A stretch of 64,000 bases of DNA, from positions 9,794 to 73,793 of the forward strand of contig CAYRFF010000010.1 of the NCBI GenBank assembly GCA_964423575.1, given 5' to 3'. The notes under the pieces were generated by a model that did not search any database, was not told the origin of the DNA, and saw only the letters and a list, made by a program, of their open reading frames with translations. The DNA comes from CAYRFF01 sp964423575 (GTDB taxonomy: Bacteria > Bacteroidota > Bacteroidia > Chitinophagales > Saprospiraceae). This document shows positions 36,874-46,800 of the stretch, piece after piece (within the stretch, counting starts at the first letter, position 1; each line of letters starts with the position of its first letter). The position numbers and the translations under genes were made by a program.

Positions 36874-38010
36874 ATGAAAGACAACACATCATTACAATTA
36901 CCAATTGAAGTTCAGGATGCAGAAGACTTTCTTCCAATTCTTGGAACTGATTACGTAGAGTTTTATGTAAGTAATGCCAAGCAGATTGCACATTATTTCC
37001 AATCTGCATGGGGCTTTCAGCCATTGGCATATAAAGGCTTGGAAACCGGTTCAAAAGAAATCGTTTCCTACGTGGTTAAACAAGGGAAAATCACCCTGGT
37101 ACTTACAAGCCCATTAGTAAAAGGAGGTGATATCAATCGACATATAGATTTACACGGAGATGGAGTTAAAGTTCTTGCTCTCTGGGTGGACGATGCCAGA
37201 AGTGCCTGGGAAGAAACGACTAAGCGCGGTGCCAAGTCCTATATGGAACCTGAAGTGATTGAAGATAAACATGGCAAAATTGTACGCTCCGGGATATATA
37301 CCTACGGAGAAACTGTACATATATTTGTTGAAAGATCAGCCTATGACGGGCCGTTCATGCCCGGGTATCAGCCTTGGAATCCGGCATATCAACCCAAGGA
37401 AGCAGGACTGAAATACATCGACCATACAGTAGGAAACGTGGGTTGGGGTGAGATGAATACCTGGATTAATTTCTACAGAGATGTACTAGGATTTGGACAG
37501 ATTATTTCTTTTGATGACAAGGATATTTCGACGGAATATTCCGCGCTGATGAGTAAGGTTATGGCCAACGGAAATGGAAGAATCAAATTCCCTATCAATG
37601 AGCCGGCAGAAGGAAAGAAACGTTCTCAGATTGAAGAATATATCGATTTCTATAATGGAGCCGGAGTACAGCATCTGGCACTGGCAACTGATGATATTAT
37701 CGGCACAATCCGCGAATTACAAAGCAGAGGTGTAGAATTTCTTACCATCCCTACTAACTACTACGATGATCTTGTAGAACGAGTAGGGCCTATAGATGAA
37801 GATGTGTCTGACCTTAGAGAACTCGGAGTACTAGTCGATGTGGATGATGAAGGTTATCTCCTTCAGTTATTTACCAAGCCTCTCGGAGTAAGACCGACTA
37901 TGTTTATCGAGATTATCCAGAGAAAAGGAGCCAAGTCCTTTGGGAAAGGTACATTTAAAGCACTCTTTGAAGCGATTGAAAGAGAACAGGCGCTTCGCGG
38001 AACGCTGTGA
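36874..38010 (+). CDS. hppD: 4-Hydroxyphenylpyruvate dioxygenase
   Basis: A 378-aa protein from the ATG at 36874. The frame is open from 36766 but the extra 36 residues do not look like the family. It converts 4-hydroxyphenylpyruvate to homogentisate in tyrosine catabolism. The three iron ligands are present: H184 (YIDHTVGNV), H267 (GVQHLALAT) and E346 (MFIEIIQRKG). The C-terminal KGAKSFGKGTFKALFEAIEREQ is also typical. It is cytosolic. Its length is normal for the family. Confidence 0.95.
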   Translation: MKDNTSLQLPIEVQDAEDFLPILGTDYVEFYVSNAKQIAHYFQSAWGFQPLAYKGLETGSKEIVSYVVKQGKITLVLTSPLVKGGDINRHIDLHGDGVKVLALWVDDARSAWEETTKRGAKSYMEPEVIEDKHGKIVRSGIYTYGETVHIFVERSAYDGPFMPGYQPWNPAYQPKEAGLKYIDHTVGNVGWGEMNTWINFYRDVLGFGQIISFDDKDISTEYSALMSKVMANGNGRIKFPINEPAEGKKRSQIEEYIDFYNGAGVQHLALATDDIIGTIRELQSRGVEFLTIPTNYYDDLVERVGPIDEDVSDLRELGVLVDVDDEGYLLQLFTKPLGVRPTMFIEIIQRKGAKSFGKGTFKALFEAIEREQALRGTL

Positions 38011-38021
38011 CAATTGACAAT

Positions 38022-38097
38022 TATCAATGAGTAATGAACAATGAGTAATGAACAATGAATAATGAATAATGAATAATTAACAATGGATAATTAACAT
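38022..38097. repeat. Degenerate AATGA/ACAATG tandem repeat
   Basis: About six copies of ACAATGARTAATGA-like units follow HPPD, with the flanks ATTGACAATT and AACAATGGATAATTAAC. No gene is here. Confidence 0.7.
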
Positions 38098-38210
38098 TGT
38101 AAATGTTTCATTGTCTCTTTTCTAGTGTTGATATATAAGAATAAGACTGCAAGAACTGCTTGTGGTCTTTTTCTTTTTTGATAATTGTGCTATTTATGGT
38201 TCGATTTTAT

Positions 38211-38253
38211 GCCAATTATCACGAATTAAAGCGAATTCTATGCGAATTGTCGC
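38211..38253 (-). repeat. Dispersed AATTCG-phased repeat, copy 3 (inverted)
   Basis: Read on the minus strand this is AATTCGCAT followed by two more AATTCG units and a decayed AATTGGCAT. It matches the copies at 2501 and 22459. Confidence 0.65.
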
Positions 38254-38367
38254 TGCTTTGACAACCAAATATCTTGCAGTTGTAAAATATAAGCATAATA
38301 ATCCCCTTCCTTTTATTATCTCCCACATCCTATTATCTTTGGCTTTCAAATTTTTTAAGCGGATTCT

Positions 38368-38817
38368 ATGGCCAGACCTATTATCAGAAACTACCTTCAT
38401 ATCCTTTTCACAACCAAAGGACAGGAAAACCTTATAATTCCTGAGCATGAAGAAAGCATAAACGAATTTATCTCCGATATCTTCAAGAGTTATCAATGCA
38501 CTATTCTCGCAATGAATATTCAGGAAAATCACATTCATATCTTATGCGATTTATCGAGAAATGTGGGGCTGGCTTATCTTATTCGGGAAGCAAAATCCCG
38601 CTCTTCCAGACATATTCAGAAACTAGGGCGTGAAATGTCGGGCTTTGACTGGCAAGATGGCTACACCGTCTTATCCGTAAGTCACAGTGATGTGGAAGAA
38701 TTAAAAGAGGACATTAACAATCAGACTGATTACCATAAGACTCATAGCTTCGAAGATGAGTATATGGCGCTCCTTGAGAAGCATGACATCAGGTTTAATA
38801 AGCTATTTCTCTGGTAA
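38368..38817 (+). CDS. Y1/HUH transposase relative lacking the catalytic tyrosine
   Basis: A 149-aa protein homologous along its length to the transposase at 803. The HUH pair is present (NHIHIL, H55 and H57). The helix that should carry the nucleophile reads KEDINNQTDYH: position 115, which is Tyr in the other copy, is Asp. The second His of the HH pair is also changed to Tyr. Without Y115 it should not cleave DNA, unless Y122 takes over. No REP-type hairpin cluster of the 85-673 kind lies beside it. It may be an inactive copy or a DNA-binding domesticate. The gene itself is intact and undamaged. Confidence 0.78.
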   Translation: MARPIIRNYLHILFTTKGQENLIIPEHEESINEFISDIFKSYQCTILAMNIQENHIHILCDLSRNVGLAYLIREAKSRSSRHIQKLGREMSGFDWQDGYTVLSVSHSDVEELKEDINNQTDYHKTHSFEDEYMALLEKHDIRFNKLFLW

Positions 38818-38907
38818 CTATATCTAGTGATTTGGCAATTTAGTACTATCGCTAAGAGATAGCATTGAATATGTCACTAGATTATTCATTACAAAATCAT
38901 TCATAGC

Positions 38908-38974
38908 TAGATTCCGCCATGGCAGACAAGCACCCATCACTAGATTCCGCCAGGGGCGGACAAGCACTCATCAC
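38908..38974. repeat. Tandem repeat of 33-34 bp, two copies
   Basis: TAGATTCCGCC-n-CAAGCAC-n-CATCAC occurs at 38908-38940 and 38941-38974. The second holds the palindrome TCCGCC-agg-GGCGGA. It lies downstream of the SDR gene and the transposase relative. Confidence 0.8.
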
Positions 38975-38996
38975 TAGATCACCAGATAAAAAGGCT

Positions 38997-39722
38997 TCAG
39001 TCTTTTACCGGTGGCTTCGATGGTCTTACCTCCACCTTGGACGGTAAAGTGCGCGGATTCATCCTCAATAAGTCAACTACCATCTGCCCGATATCTTCCG
39101 GCTGAATTTTCCAGTCATCCTTATCACTTGGTTCGTGATTATTAAAGTGCGTTTTCACCGAGCCCGGCATAATCGTCGTCACTTTCACATCATCATTGCG
39201 CACATCGAGCATAACAGCCTGAGAAAACCCTACTACTGCAAATTTACTCGCATTATACGCCGCTCCACCTGCAAAGAAATTGGTTCCGGCCAGGCTGGCA
39301 ATCGTGAATAAATACCCCTTGGAAGCTTTCAGATACGGCAGACCTGCCTTGGTTGTATTGAACACTCCGGTCACATTAATATCAATCGTATCGGCCCACT
39401 GCTCCTCTGTCATGTCAGCAATATTAACGAAGTTTCCTACGCCCGCATTGGCGATGACGACATCGATTTGACCCCATTTTTCAACAATCCTTGCAACTGC
39501 TGCCTCCTCAGAAGCCAGACTGCGCACATCACTCTCCAATCCCAGAATATTATCCGGATTTCCATCAAATGCTGATATTGCTTCATCTGCCGCTTTCTGC
39601 GATCTACTCGTAAAAGCAACCTTCATTCCCATGTCGAGAAGCGCCTGCGCAATCCCTTTTCCTATCCCCTTGGTACCGCCCGTAATATAGGCGACTTTTC
39701 CTGTAAAATCTCTTTTCTCCAT
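38997..39722 (-). CDS. Short-chain dehydrogenase/reductase (SDR)
   Basis: A 241-aa classical SDR. The nucleotide-binding loop is TGGTKGIG (residues 14-21), followed by ANAGVG, catalytic Ser in IASLAGT, and YNASK. The C-terminal PGSVKTHFN is also typical. The fold should oxidise or reduce an alcohol/ketone with NAD(P)H; the substrate is not known. A TTTGCGTAAGCT segment lies 33-45 bp upstream of its start. Confidence 0.9.
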   Translation of the reverse strand: MEKRDFTGKVAYITGGTKGIGKGIAQALLDMGMKVAFTSRSQKAADEAISAFDGNPDNILGLESDVRSLASEEAAVARIVEKWGQIDVVIANAGVGNFVNIADMTEEQWADTIDINVTGVFNTTKAGLPYLKASKGYLFTIASLAGTNFFAGGAAYNASKFAVVGFSQAVMLDVRNDDVKVTTIMPGSVKTHFNNHEPSDKDDWKIQPEDIGQMVVDLLRMNPRTLPSKVEVRPSKPPVKD

Positions 39723-39881
39723 ACCTTTGAAACAGCCGATACAGATACTTGTTCAGCTTACGCAAATGTTAACCCGCAATATTTATGATTTTATAAAACC
39801 AAAGAATAATCTTCTCTTTATCAGAGAATTAGATGATAATAGTCAAAAAGTTTATTCCCCAGTTCCGGGCTATGAGATGCG

Positions 39882-40976
39882 CTATCTCAGCCCATACGAG
39901 TCCAGCACCTCAACAAAGGCTGCGTCATAAGTTTTAACGTAATTTGGTATAATTAAGTCCCTTAAAACACGGATAAACTCCCCTTTCATTCTTCCGGGCG
40001 GTTCCAGTAAAATTTGTTTTAATCTATCATAATATTCTCCGGGCCGGTACAAATGTACCTCCTGAAGTTCCGGTGGAATTATCTCCGGATAAGAAAGCTT
40101 ATCAGGCAATAAGGGATAAACTCCATGCAAAACAGCTTCCCAGACGCTGATCCCAAAGAAATCATGCAGAGAAGTTACCGGTATCACATCAGCCATCTGT
40201 AGAAATCCGAGATATTTCTCCCTGCTTTCAGCATATCCCCAGTGCAGAATACGCTCAGCGAGCCTTTCATGTGCATCCGCAAATATTGACGGGCTTTCTC
40301 TATACGACTCTCCCAATACAATCAAGCAAAAATCTACCCCTTCTTCCTTTAACTTAAACAATGCCTCAAAGAATTCTTGAGGGCCCTTATCGTGTTCCCA
40401 GCGGTGATTCCACAGTATTACAGGAATCTCTGATTCTTCAGCTCTTATCTCCGGCAGATTTTCCAGGGGAATTCCCGGGAAAACAACTTTGCTTTTTGTG
40501 GCTATTTCATGCAGTGAAGTGACCTCGGTATAATCAGGCAATCGCTCAAATAATTTCCCCGCACCATCCAGAAAACTATCGCGGTTGTACACAGAATTCC
40601 ACCAGACTGCATTTGCCGTAAGGCAGGAAGTATAATTGAGAAAAGCATAGGTAAAATCCTCTTCTGCCCGGTCGGGATAGGCAAATTGATTCTCGTGTAT
40701 ATACAGGATTATCGGCACATCTTTGTAGTTATAAAGACTCTTGAACAAGGGCAGGTCTATCATCCCGCTGATAAGTAAAACATCAGGCCTTGGTGCTTTA
40801 TTTACTTCGGCAGACAGATGCAATGCACTGCCTTTCATCCGCCACTTCCAGAACCGTCCCGCCATGGAAAACAGCCTGATGCGATGCTGAGAATATCGCA
40901 TGAGATTATCTGCCCACAACTTGTGACTTCCGGTGTAAAAAGGCTCCAGTAGATATATGTTCAGCGATGAAGGCAT
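39882..40976 (-). CDS. tRNA-queuosine alpha-mannosyltransferase-like glycosyltransferase
   Basis: A 364-aa protein with the start NIYLLEPFYTGSHKLWADNL, characteristic of the DUF3524/GTDC1 (QTMAN) family, which mannosylates queuosine in tRNA-Asp. Other family blocks are ILYIHENQFAYP and WNHRWEHDKGPQEFFEAL (donor-binding GT-B domain), then PVTSLHDFFGISVWEAVLHG and PLLPDKLSYPEI. It is cytosolic. A tRNA gene lies 62 bp upstream, but that tRNA is tRNA-Ala, so the neighbourhood does not inform the substrate. Other GT-B glycosyltransferase roles cannot be excluded. Confidence 0.8.
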   Translation of the reverse strand: MPSSLNIYLLEPFYTGSHKLWADNLMRYSQHRIRLFSMAGRFWKWRMKGSALHLSAEVNKAPRPDVLLISGMIDLPLFKSLYNYKDVPIILYIHENQFAYPDRAEEDFTYAFLNYTSCLTANAVWWNSVYNRDSFLDGAGKLFERLPDYTEVTSLHEIATKSKVVFPGIPLENLPEIRAEESEIPVILWNHRWEHDKGPQEFFEALFKLKEEGVDFCLIVLGESYRESPSIFADAHERLAERILHWGYAESREKYLGFLQMADVIPVTSLHDFFGISVWEAVLHGVYPLLPDKLSYPEIIPPELQEVHLYRPGEYYDRLKQILLEPPGRMKGEFIRVLRDLIIPNYVKTYDAAFVEVLDSYGLR

Positions 40977-41038
40977 GATATTTCATCCATTATTTGTCGA
41001 AAGATAAGAAAAGAGAAAGAAAAATGAAGAAGAAAAAG

Positions 41039-41113
<75 letters not shown>

Positions 41114-41130
41114 TCGCAATTATTGCGTAG

Positions 41131-41138
41131 CAAAGTTA
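41131..41138 (-). promoter_or_regulatory. -7 box of tRNA-Ala
   Basis: TAACTTTG on the minus strand, 19 nt before the tRNA 5' end. Confidence 0.65.
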
Positions 41139-41192
41139 AACTATTCTTTGTAAAACTCTATGGAAAGCAATTTTCTTTTTCTGTACTTCTCT

Positions 41193-41200
41193 TATCTTTG
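41193..41200 (+). promoter_or_regulatory. -7 box of the TraB/GumN gene
   Basis: TATCTTTG, with transcription expected near 41206 and the ATG at 41221. Confidence 0.65.
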
Positions 41201-41220
41201 CCCAAATTAAACGATACAAC

Positions 41221-42174
41221 ATGCGCATACTACGATTTATCCCGCTTCTTCTACTTTCCCTGGTACTTACAACCGGTTGTAATGTAAAAAAAGGAGTTCA
41301 AGTTGTCGATCAAAGACAAGTGGACACATTGGCACATTCTCTTTTATGGAAAATTGAAAAAGACGGACTCGATGCCCCATCATACCTTTTCGGAACAATT
41401 CATATTATCCCGGCAGAAGATTTCTTCTGGCCCAATGGCACTTTATCGGCATTTGACGAAAGTCAGCAAGTAGCCTTTGAAATCGATATGAATATCATGA
41501 GTGATATGTCAGCAATAATGCGCGTGCGAGATCAGATGTTTATGCCCGGAGATACGACCTTAAGAATGCTTTATAGCGAGGAAGATTACAAGCGGATAAA
41601 TGATTATTTCAATGCGCAGGGAGTGCCGCTGATGTTTATGGAGCGCATTAAACCGCTCTTCCTTTCTGCCATGGTAGGCGTGGATGGAGCCGGGCAAAAC
41701 TTCATGGAAAATGACCGCATAAAATCTTATGAAATGGAATTGCAGAAAATGGTCGATAATTCCAGGAATAAGGATGGTAGCAGCAAGGCTGTAATGGGTC
41801 TCGAAACCGTTGAAATGCAACTCTCCAAGATTGATAAAATTCCACTGGCTGCACAGGCAGAAATGTTATTGTCGGCGATTATCGTTGAAGAAGAAGGCGG
41901 TGGACAATTTGATGGGCTGGTGAAAATTTACCGCAGCCAGAATATCAATGCAATGATTGCGGAGGTTGAGGAAGCAGAAGATATGGGAGAATTCAGTTCT
42001 GTACTTCTGGATGACCGTAATCAAAGTTGGATTCCGGTTATCGATTCTCTTGTACATGACAAACCAACTTTTATTGCAGTAGGCGCTGCACATCTGGGTG
42101 GTGATCAAGGAGTAATCCGACTACTTCAGAGGGCAGGTTATACGCTGACTCCCCTTTCGGCAAAAGAAAATTAA
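41221..42174 (+). CDS. TraB/GumN family lipoprotein
   Basis: A 317-aa protein with a lipobox (LVLTTGC, Cys20). The TraB/GumN fold is recognised from the two GxxH motifs, FGTIHIIP near residue 60 and GAAHLGGDQGV near residue 295, with a helical middle. Relatives are thought to be metalloproteases or haem-binding proteins; the true activity is unclear. It stands alone between the tRNA and the SulP gene. Confidence 0.85.
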   Translation: MRILRFIPLLLLSLVLTTGCNVKKGVQVVDQRQVDTLAHSLLWKIEKDGLDAPSYLFGTIHIIPAEDFFWPNGTLSAFDESQQVAFEIDMNIMSDMSAIMRVRDQMFMPGDTTLRMLYSEEDYKRINDYFNAQGVPLMFMERIKPLFLSAMVGVDGAGQNFMENDRIKSYEMELQKMVDNSRNKDGSSKAVMGLETVEMQLSKIDKIPLAAQAEMLLSAIIVEEEGGGQFDGLVKIYRSQNINAMIAEVEEAEDMGEFSSVLLDDRNQSWIPVIDSLVHDKPTFIAVGAAHLGGDQGVIRLLQRAGYTLTPLSAKEN

Positions 42175-42279
42175 GTATGATTTAAACCAAGCTACGCAAT
42201 TTATTCCTATATTCATCTTTGACGCATTTAAATTAAAAGATAAGAGAAACAGGAAAAATCAGCCTACTTTGGTGTTTTA

Positions 42280-44025
42280 GTGGAGATATTAAACAAAATA
42301 AAACAGTTTATACCCGGGACGCACTGGATTTTCTCATACAGTAAAAGGAAATTCAGCGGAGACTTATCCGCTGGACTTACTACCGGACTGATGTTTATTC
42401 CACAAGCGATGGCTTATGCTATCATTGCAGGAATGCCACCGATTTACGGTTTATACGCCGGAGTAATTCCACTTCTTATATTTCCGTTTCTGAGCTCATC
42501 CAAGCATATATCCATAGGGCCTGTAGCAATTGACATGCTGATTATATCGGCAGGTATGATTGCAATTGCAACTCCCAATACACCTGAATACGTAGGTCTT
42601 GTCATTATCCTTACATTGATGACAGGACTGTTCCAGCTTTTTATGGGATTTCTAGGCCTTGGCTCAATTCTCAATTTTTTCTCCAGACCCATTATTGCCG
42701 GATTTACTTTTGCAGCTCCGATAATCATTGCATCCAGTCAGTTGTCCAATCTGCTCGGTCTCGAACTATCGCGCTCCGAAGATATTCTGATTCTGCTCAG
42801 AGAGGTTGTTGAGAATATTCAGGATACGCATTTACTGTCTCTTGGCTGGGGTCTCACTGTCATTGTACTATTATATATTTTAAAGAAAATATATCCAATA
42901 TTCCCATCCAGTGCCGTCATTCTGTTTCTGAGTATTTTTATTGCATATTACTTTAATGTTGAGGAACTCGGTGTAAAACTGGTCGGTGATATACCCAAGG
43001 GACTTCCTACTTTCAGCATCCCGGGAATCAACGATTTCCGCAAATTACTAACCACAGCAATCATTTTAACCCTGATACAATTCATGAATGTTGCCGCCCT
43101 GGGAAGGACATTTGCCAAAAGGCATAAATATATCTTTGATACAAATCGGGAAATAACTGCAGTGGGTGCAGCAAACTTCTTAGGTAGCTTCTTTAAGGCT
43201 ATCCCGGTTTCTGCGAGCTTTTCAAGAAGCGCAGTTGCAGAACAATCCAATGCACGTACTCCTTTCCATAATTTCATTACCGGTGTTGTAGTAGTCGCGG
43301 CATTACTGTTTTTAACTCCTGTCTTCTATTATATGCCGATGACGGTTCTTGCTGCCATCATTATCGCATTCATCATAAAGATGATTACTCTGCGTGAATT
43401 TAAAACCCTATTCAGAACTAGTAAAACAGAAGGTATTATTGCTGTTTCTACTGCCGCCGCCACTTTATTTATAGGAATTCAAGAGGGGATTTTCCTGGGT
43501 GTTCTCGCATCATTGTTAAAAACTCTCTATCACTATACCAGACCTCACGTTGCAGAACTCGGTCTCGTTCCGGGAACGCGCTTATTTATGGATATAGAAA
43601 GGAATCCGGATGCACATAATATCAGAAATGTTCTGATAATACGAGTTGAGGCCTCTTTTTCCTATATCAATGCCGATTATTTCAGAGACGTAATCCTGTC
43701 TAAAAGCAAAAAAAAGAACAAGAACACCGAGTATGTCATTATTGACGGAAGCACGATTAACACAATGGACAGCACCGCAATTGAACAGCTGGAAATTATG
43801 GTTTCAACGTTACGTGGCTGGGGTATGGACTTGTATATCACAGGCCTGCGCGGGCATATTCGCGACATTTTAACTAAATCGGGCTTTGTAGATACCTTAG
43901 GTGAAGACCACTTTTTCCGTGAGCCACATGAAGCCGTTCAATATCTCCTTAAAATCATGGATGAAAGACGCCTGGCTAACTATAAAAAGGTGATTAAGGG
44001 AGAAGAGATTGAGGAGGAGGAGTAA
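42280..44025 (+). CDS. SulP-family anion transporter with STAS domain
   Basis: A 581-aa protein from a GTG start. About 12 membrane segments, with the SulP signature GLTTGLMFIPQAMAYAIIAGMPPIYGLYAG near residues 33-62. The C-terminal STAS domain follows (VIIDGSTINTMDSTAIEQLE, about 490-510). It moves sulfate, bicarbonate or a related anion across the inner membrane; the ion cannot be told from sequence. The next gene starts 178 bp downstream. Confidence 0.92.
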   Translation: MEILNKIKQFIPGTHWIFSYSKRKFSGDLSAGLTTGLMFIPQAMAYAIIAGMPPIYGLYAGVIPLLIFPFLSSSKHISIGPVAIDMLIISAGMIAIATPNTPEYVGLVIILTLMTGLFQLFMGFLGLGSILNFFSRPIIAGFTFAAPIIIASSQLSNLLGLELSRSEDILILLREVVENIQDTHLLSLGWGLTVIVLLYILKKIYPIFPSSAVILFLSIFIAYYFNVEELGVKLVGDIPKGLPTFSIPGINDFRKLLTTAIILTLIQFMNVAALGRTFAKRHKYIFDTNREITAVGAANFLGSFFKAIPVSASFSRSAVAEQSNARTPFHNFITGVVVVAALLFLTPVFYYMPMTVLAAIIIAFIIKMITLREFKTLFRTSKTEGIIAVSTAAATLFIGIQEGIFLGVLASLLKTLYHYTRPHVAELGLVPGTRLFMDIERNPDAHNIRNVLIIRVEASFSYINADYFRDVILSKSKKKNKNTEYVIIDGSTINTMDSTAIEQLEIMVSTLRGWGMDLYITGLRGHIRDILTKSGFVDTLGEDHFFREPHEAVQYLLKIMDERRLANYKKVIKGEEIEEEE

Positions 44026-44203
44026 GCTTACGCAAATATCATCAGAACCTCGGAGCATACTCTGTTCTCACTACTCATAGGCATACATTTTACCATCCAA
44101 AGCATCAAATCCATCCCAAAAATCGTTCTACTTCTAATTAATGCTTATTTTAAGCAATCATTAATAGTATTTAATAATTGTCATAAAGTACATTTCCTCA
44201 TAA

Positions 44204-46729
44204 ATGAAGCACAAATACTCCATTTCTTTCTTTTTATTATTTGTAGCAGCTCTCTTTCTTGAGAGTTCCGGTAGCTTGTATGCGCAACGGCCGTTTATTA
44301 CAGTGTGGAAAATTGATTCACCAGGAGCATCAACATCAAATGCCATTGTTATCCCCGCACACGGAGATTTTAATTATAGATGGGAACTTATCGATGATCC
44401 ATCTTTTTATGGAAGAGGCACCGGTACTGACATCACGATACTTCGTGCCATGCCTAGTGGAAAATATCGGCTAGAAATGACACCAACCGGGAAAAACCCT
44501 TTTCATAGAATTCAATTTGGAAATAAGTATTCAGAGTATAATGATAAGGATAAACTCATGGAAATAGAACAGTGGGGAGACGTAGAATGGTCTTCCTTTG
44601 AATATGCCTATGGCTCACTGACTTTTAATAGGAATTGGCCAATTCCCACTGCAAACGGAACAAGCAATATGAAAATCACTGCTAATGATACACCGGATCT
44701 CAGCCGTGTAGAGAGCATGAAAGCAGCATTTGCAGGATGCAATCTCGGACCTGAACCAGCTTCGCGTATAGAAGAATGGGACGTGACCATAGTAAAAGAT
44801 ATGTCCTTTATGTTTTTTGGAAATGAAGATTTCAATCAAAACATCAATCCCTGGGATGTAAGCAATGTGGAAGATATGTCCTTTATGTTTGCTCAGTGTT
44901 ATTATCAGAATATTGACTTAAACAGCTGGGACGTAAGAGGCGTAAAGAATATGTCATACATGTTTTATGAAAATGGCGAATTTAATAGTCCACTTGACAA
45001 CTGGAATGTGGCTAATGTAAAAGACATGTCTTATATGTTCTATTATAACAACACTTTCAACCAAGATATAAGTAACTGGAATGTCAGCAATGTAGAAAGT
45101 ATGTCCAACATGTTGTATGCGGCACTAGACTTTAATCATGACATCGGGAAATGGGATGTAAGAAAAGTTGAAGAAATGAACAATATGCTTGTTTTAGCAA
45201 CGTCTTTTAATCAAAATCTAGGAGGGTGGGATCTAAGAAGCGTTAAGGCAATTGGAATAGGATTATCGGGAATTGACTGTATTAACTTCGGCCTATCATT
45301 AAAAGGATGGTCTGAAAAATCAACAACCAACAAAGGTGCTTCACTCATGTCTATGGACCTTTACCTGCATTATGACGATTTAATATACCGCAACCGTTTA
45401 CTACAACTCGGCTGGTATATTTCCATAGAAAACTTCGGAAATTGCACCAATGAAATCAGATTCCCCTATACAACAATATGGAAGACAGATAATGAAGGCG
45501 CGAGTGGAGACGATCAAGTAATTATTCCCGCAGAGGGGACGTATTTTTATTTCTGGGAAAATATTTCAGAACCATGGATTAATGGCTTCGACATTGACTC
45601 CAATAGTATTACTATTACCTTTCCAAAACCGGGAACCTATAGAATTTTAATCACCCCAAAAGATACTAATCCATTTCATAGAATTGATCATGGAGCTGAA
45701 GTCAACGATAGGAATAAACTTCTTAAAATTGAGGCCTGGGGTGCTGTAAAATGGTCATCATTTAAAAATGCTTATAAAAATTGTGAAAACCTTGTGGTAG
45801 AAACGAAAACCTCACCTATTTTAAATGATGTAAAAAACATGCAATCTGCTTTCCAAAACACTCGTATAAAGGAAATAAACCTCTTAGAATATTGGAATGT
45901 CTCAGAAGTTACCGATATGGCATATATGTTCAGCGGAACGAATAACTTCTCACAAGACATAGGTCGATGGGATGTAAGAAAAGTACAGGAAATGTCCGAT
46001 ATGTTCTCTCATTCTATCTTTAACGGAGATATAACATCATGGGATGTTTCCAATGTAGAGAACATGAGCAATATGTTTGCTTTCAATGATAAATTCAATC
46101 AGGATATAAGCGTTTGGGATATGAGTAATGTAATCGATATGTCGGGAATGTTTGAGTCTGCCGGCAGATTTAATCAAGCGATAGGCAATTGGGATGTAAG
46201 TAATGTTGTTGACATGGATAATGTCCTAAGAAATGCAGAGAAATTCAATCAGAATCTTGGTAAATGGACATTGAGGAACGTCACAAAAATTGGCCTTGGA
46301 AATAGTGGTATAGACTGTGACAACTATACATCTACTCTTGAAGGCTGGGCAATCAATTTTGAAAGCAGGGAAAACATACAAGTCAATGCCGATAACCTGA
46401 AATATGATACCGGAATTACAGATGAGTTCAGGTATAAACTTTTATCGATCTTAAATTGGGACATCCATGGTGATTTTGAAAGTCTTTGTTATGAAGTAGA
46501 TCCCTATGCATTATATCCCAATCCGGCACACAACTATCTCATCATTGAAGGGCTGAAAGGCAGTGAGGATATCCGTTTACTGGACATCAATTCACGCCAC
46601 GTAGATTCATTTGTGGCAACTAGAAATAAAGCAATACTCGATATCAGCCACATCCCTTCAGGTCTGTACTTTCTTAGAATTATCTTTGAATACAATGAGG
46701 TGCATTACGAGAAAGTGATAATTCATTGA
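44204..46729 (+). CDS. BspA-like (DUF285) repeat surface protein with T9SS sorting domain
   Basis: An 841-aa protein with a signal peptide (to SLYAQ). It has two homologous halves. Each begins with a beta-rich segment (FITVWKIDSPGAS at 30, FPYTTIWKTDNEGAS at 420) followed by a run of about 24-residue repeats of the pattern WDVSNVEDMSFMF---FNQ, the DUF285/BspA leucine-rich type. The repeats number about six in the first half and five in the second. The end is a T9SS sorting domain (LYPNPAHNYLIIEGL to YEKVIIH). It is probably an exposed adhesin. The internal duplication is visible at the protein level but not as identical DNA. Confidence 0.9.
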   Translation: MKHKYSISFFLLFVAALFLESSGSLYAQRPFITVWKIDSPGASTSNAIVIPAHGDFNYRWELIDDPSFYGRGTGTDITILRAMPSGKYRLEMTPTGKNPFHRIQFGNKYSEYNDKDKLMEIEQWGDVEWSSFEYAYGSLTFNRNWPIPTANGTSNMKITANDTPDLSRVESMKAAFAGCNLGPEPASRIEEWDVTIVKDMSFMFFGNEDFNQNINPWDVSNVEDMSFMFAQCYYQNIDLNSWDVRGVKNMSYMFYENGEFNSPLDNWNVANVKDMSYMFYYNNTFNQDISNWNVSNVESMSNMLYAALDFNHDIGKWDVRKVEEMNNMLVLATSFNQNLGGWDLRSVKAIGIGLSGIDCINFGLSLKGWSEKSTTNKGASLMSMDLYLHYDDLIYRNRLLQLGWYISIENFGNCTNEIRFPYTTIWKTDNEGASGDDQVIIPAEGTYFYFWENISEPWINGFDIDSNSITITFPKPGTYRILITPKDTNPFHRIDHGAEVNDRNKLLKIEAWGAVKWSSFKNAYKNCENLVVETKTSPILNDVKNMQSAFQNTRIKEINLLEYWNVSEVTDMAYMFSGTNNFSQDIGRWDVRKVQEMSDMFSHSIFNGDITSWDVSNVENMSNMFAFNDKFNQDISVWDMSNVIDMSGMFESAGRFNQAIGNWDVSNVVDMDNVLRNAEKFNQNLGKWTLRNVTKIGLGNSGIDCDNYTSTLEGWAINFESRENIQVNADNLKYDTGITDEFRYKLLSILNWDIHGDFESLCYEVDPYALYPNPAHNYLIIEGLKGSEDIRLLDINSRHVDSFVATRNKAILDISHIPSGLYFLRIIFEYNEVHYEKVIIH

Positions 46730-46730
46730 G

Positions 46731-46763
46731 GAACCCAGTGAGTATCTTCCCTTCACCGGGTTC
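46731..46763. terminator. Bidirectional terminator-like hairpin
   Basis: GAACCCAGTGA (46731-46741) pairs with TTCACCGGGTTC (46752-46763) with one bulge, between the convergent BspA-like and hydrolase genes. Confidence 0.6.
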
Positions 46764-46800
46764 AAGCAACAAAAATCTTTCCTTTTAAAACATGATAAGC

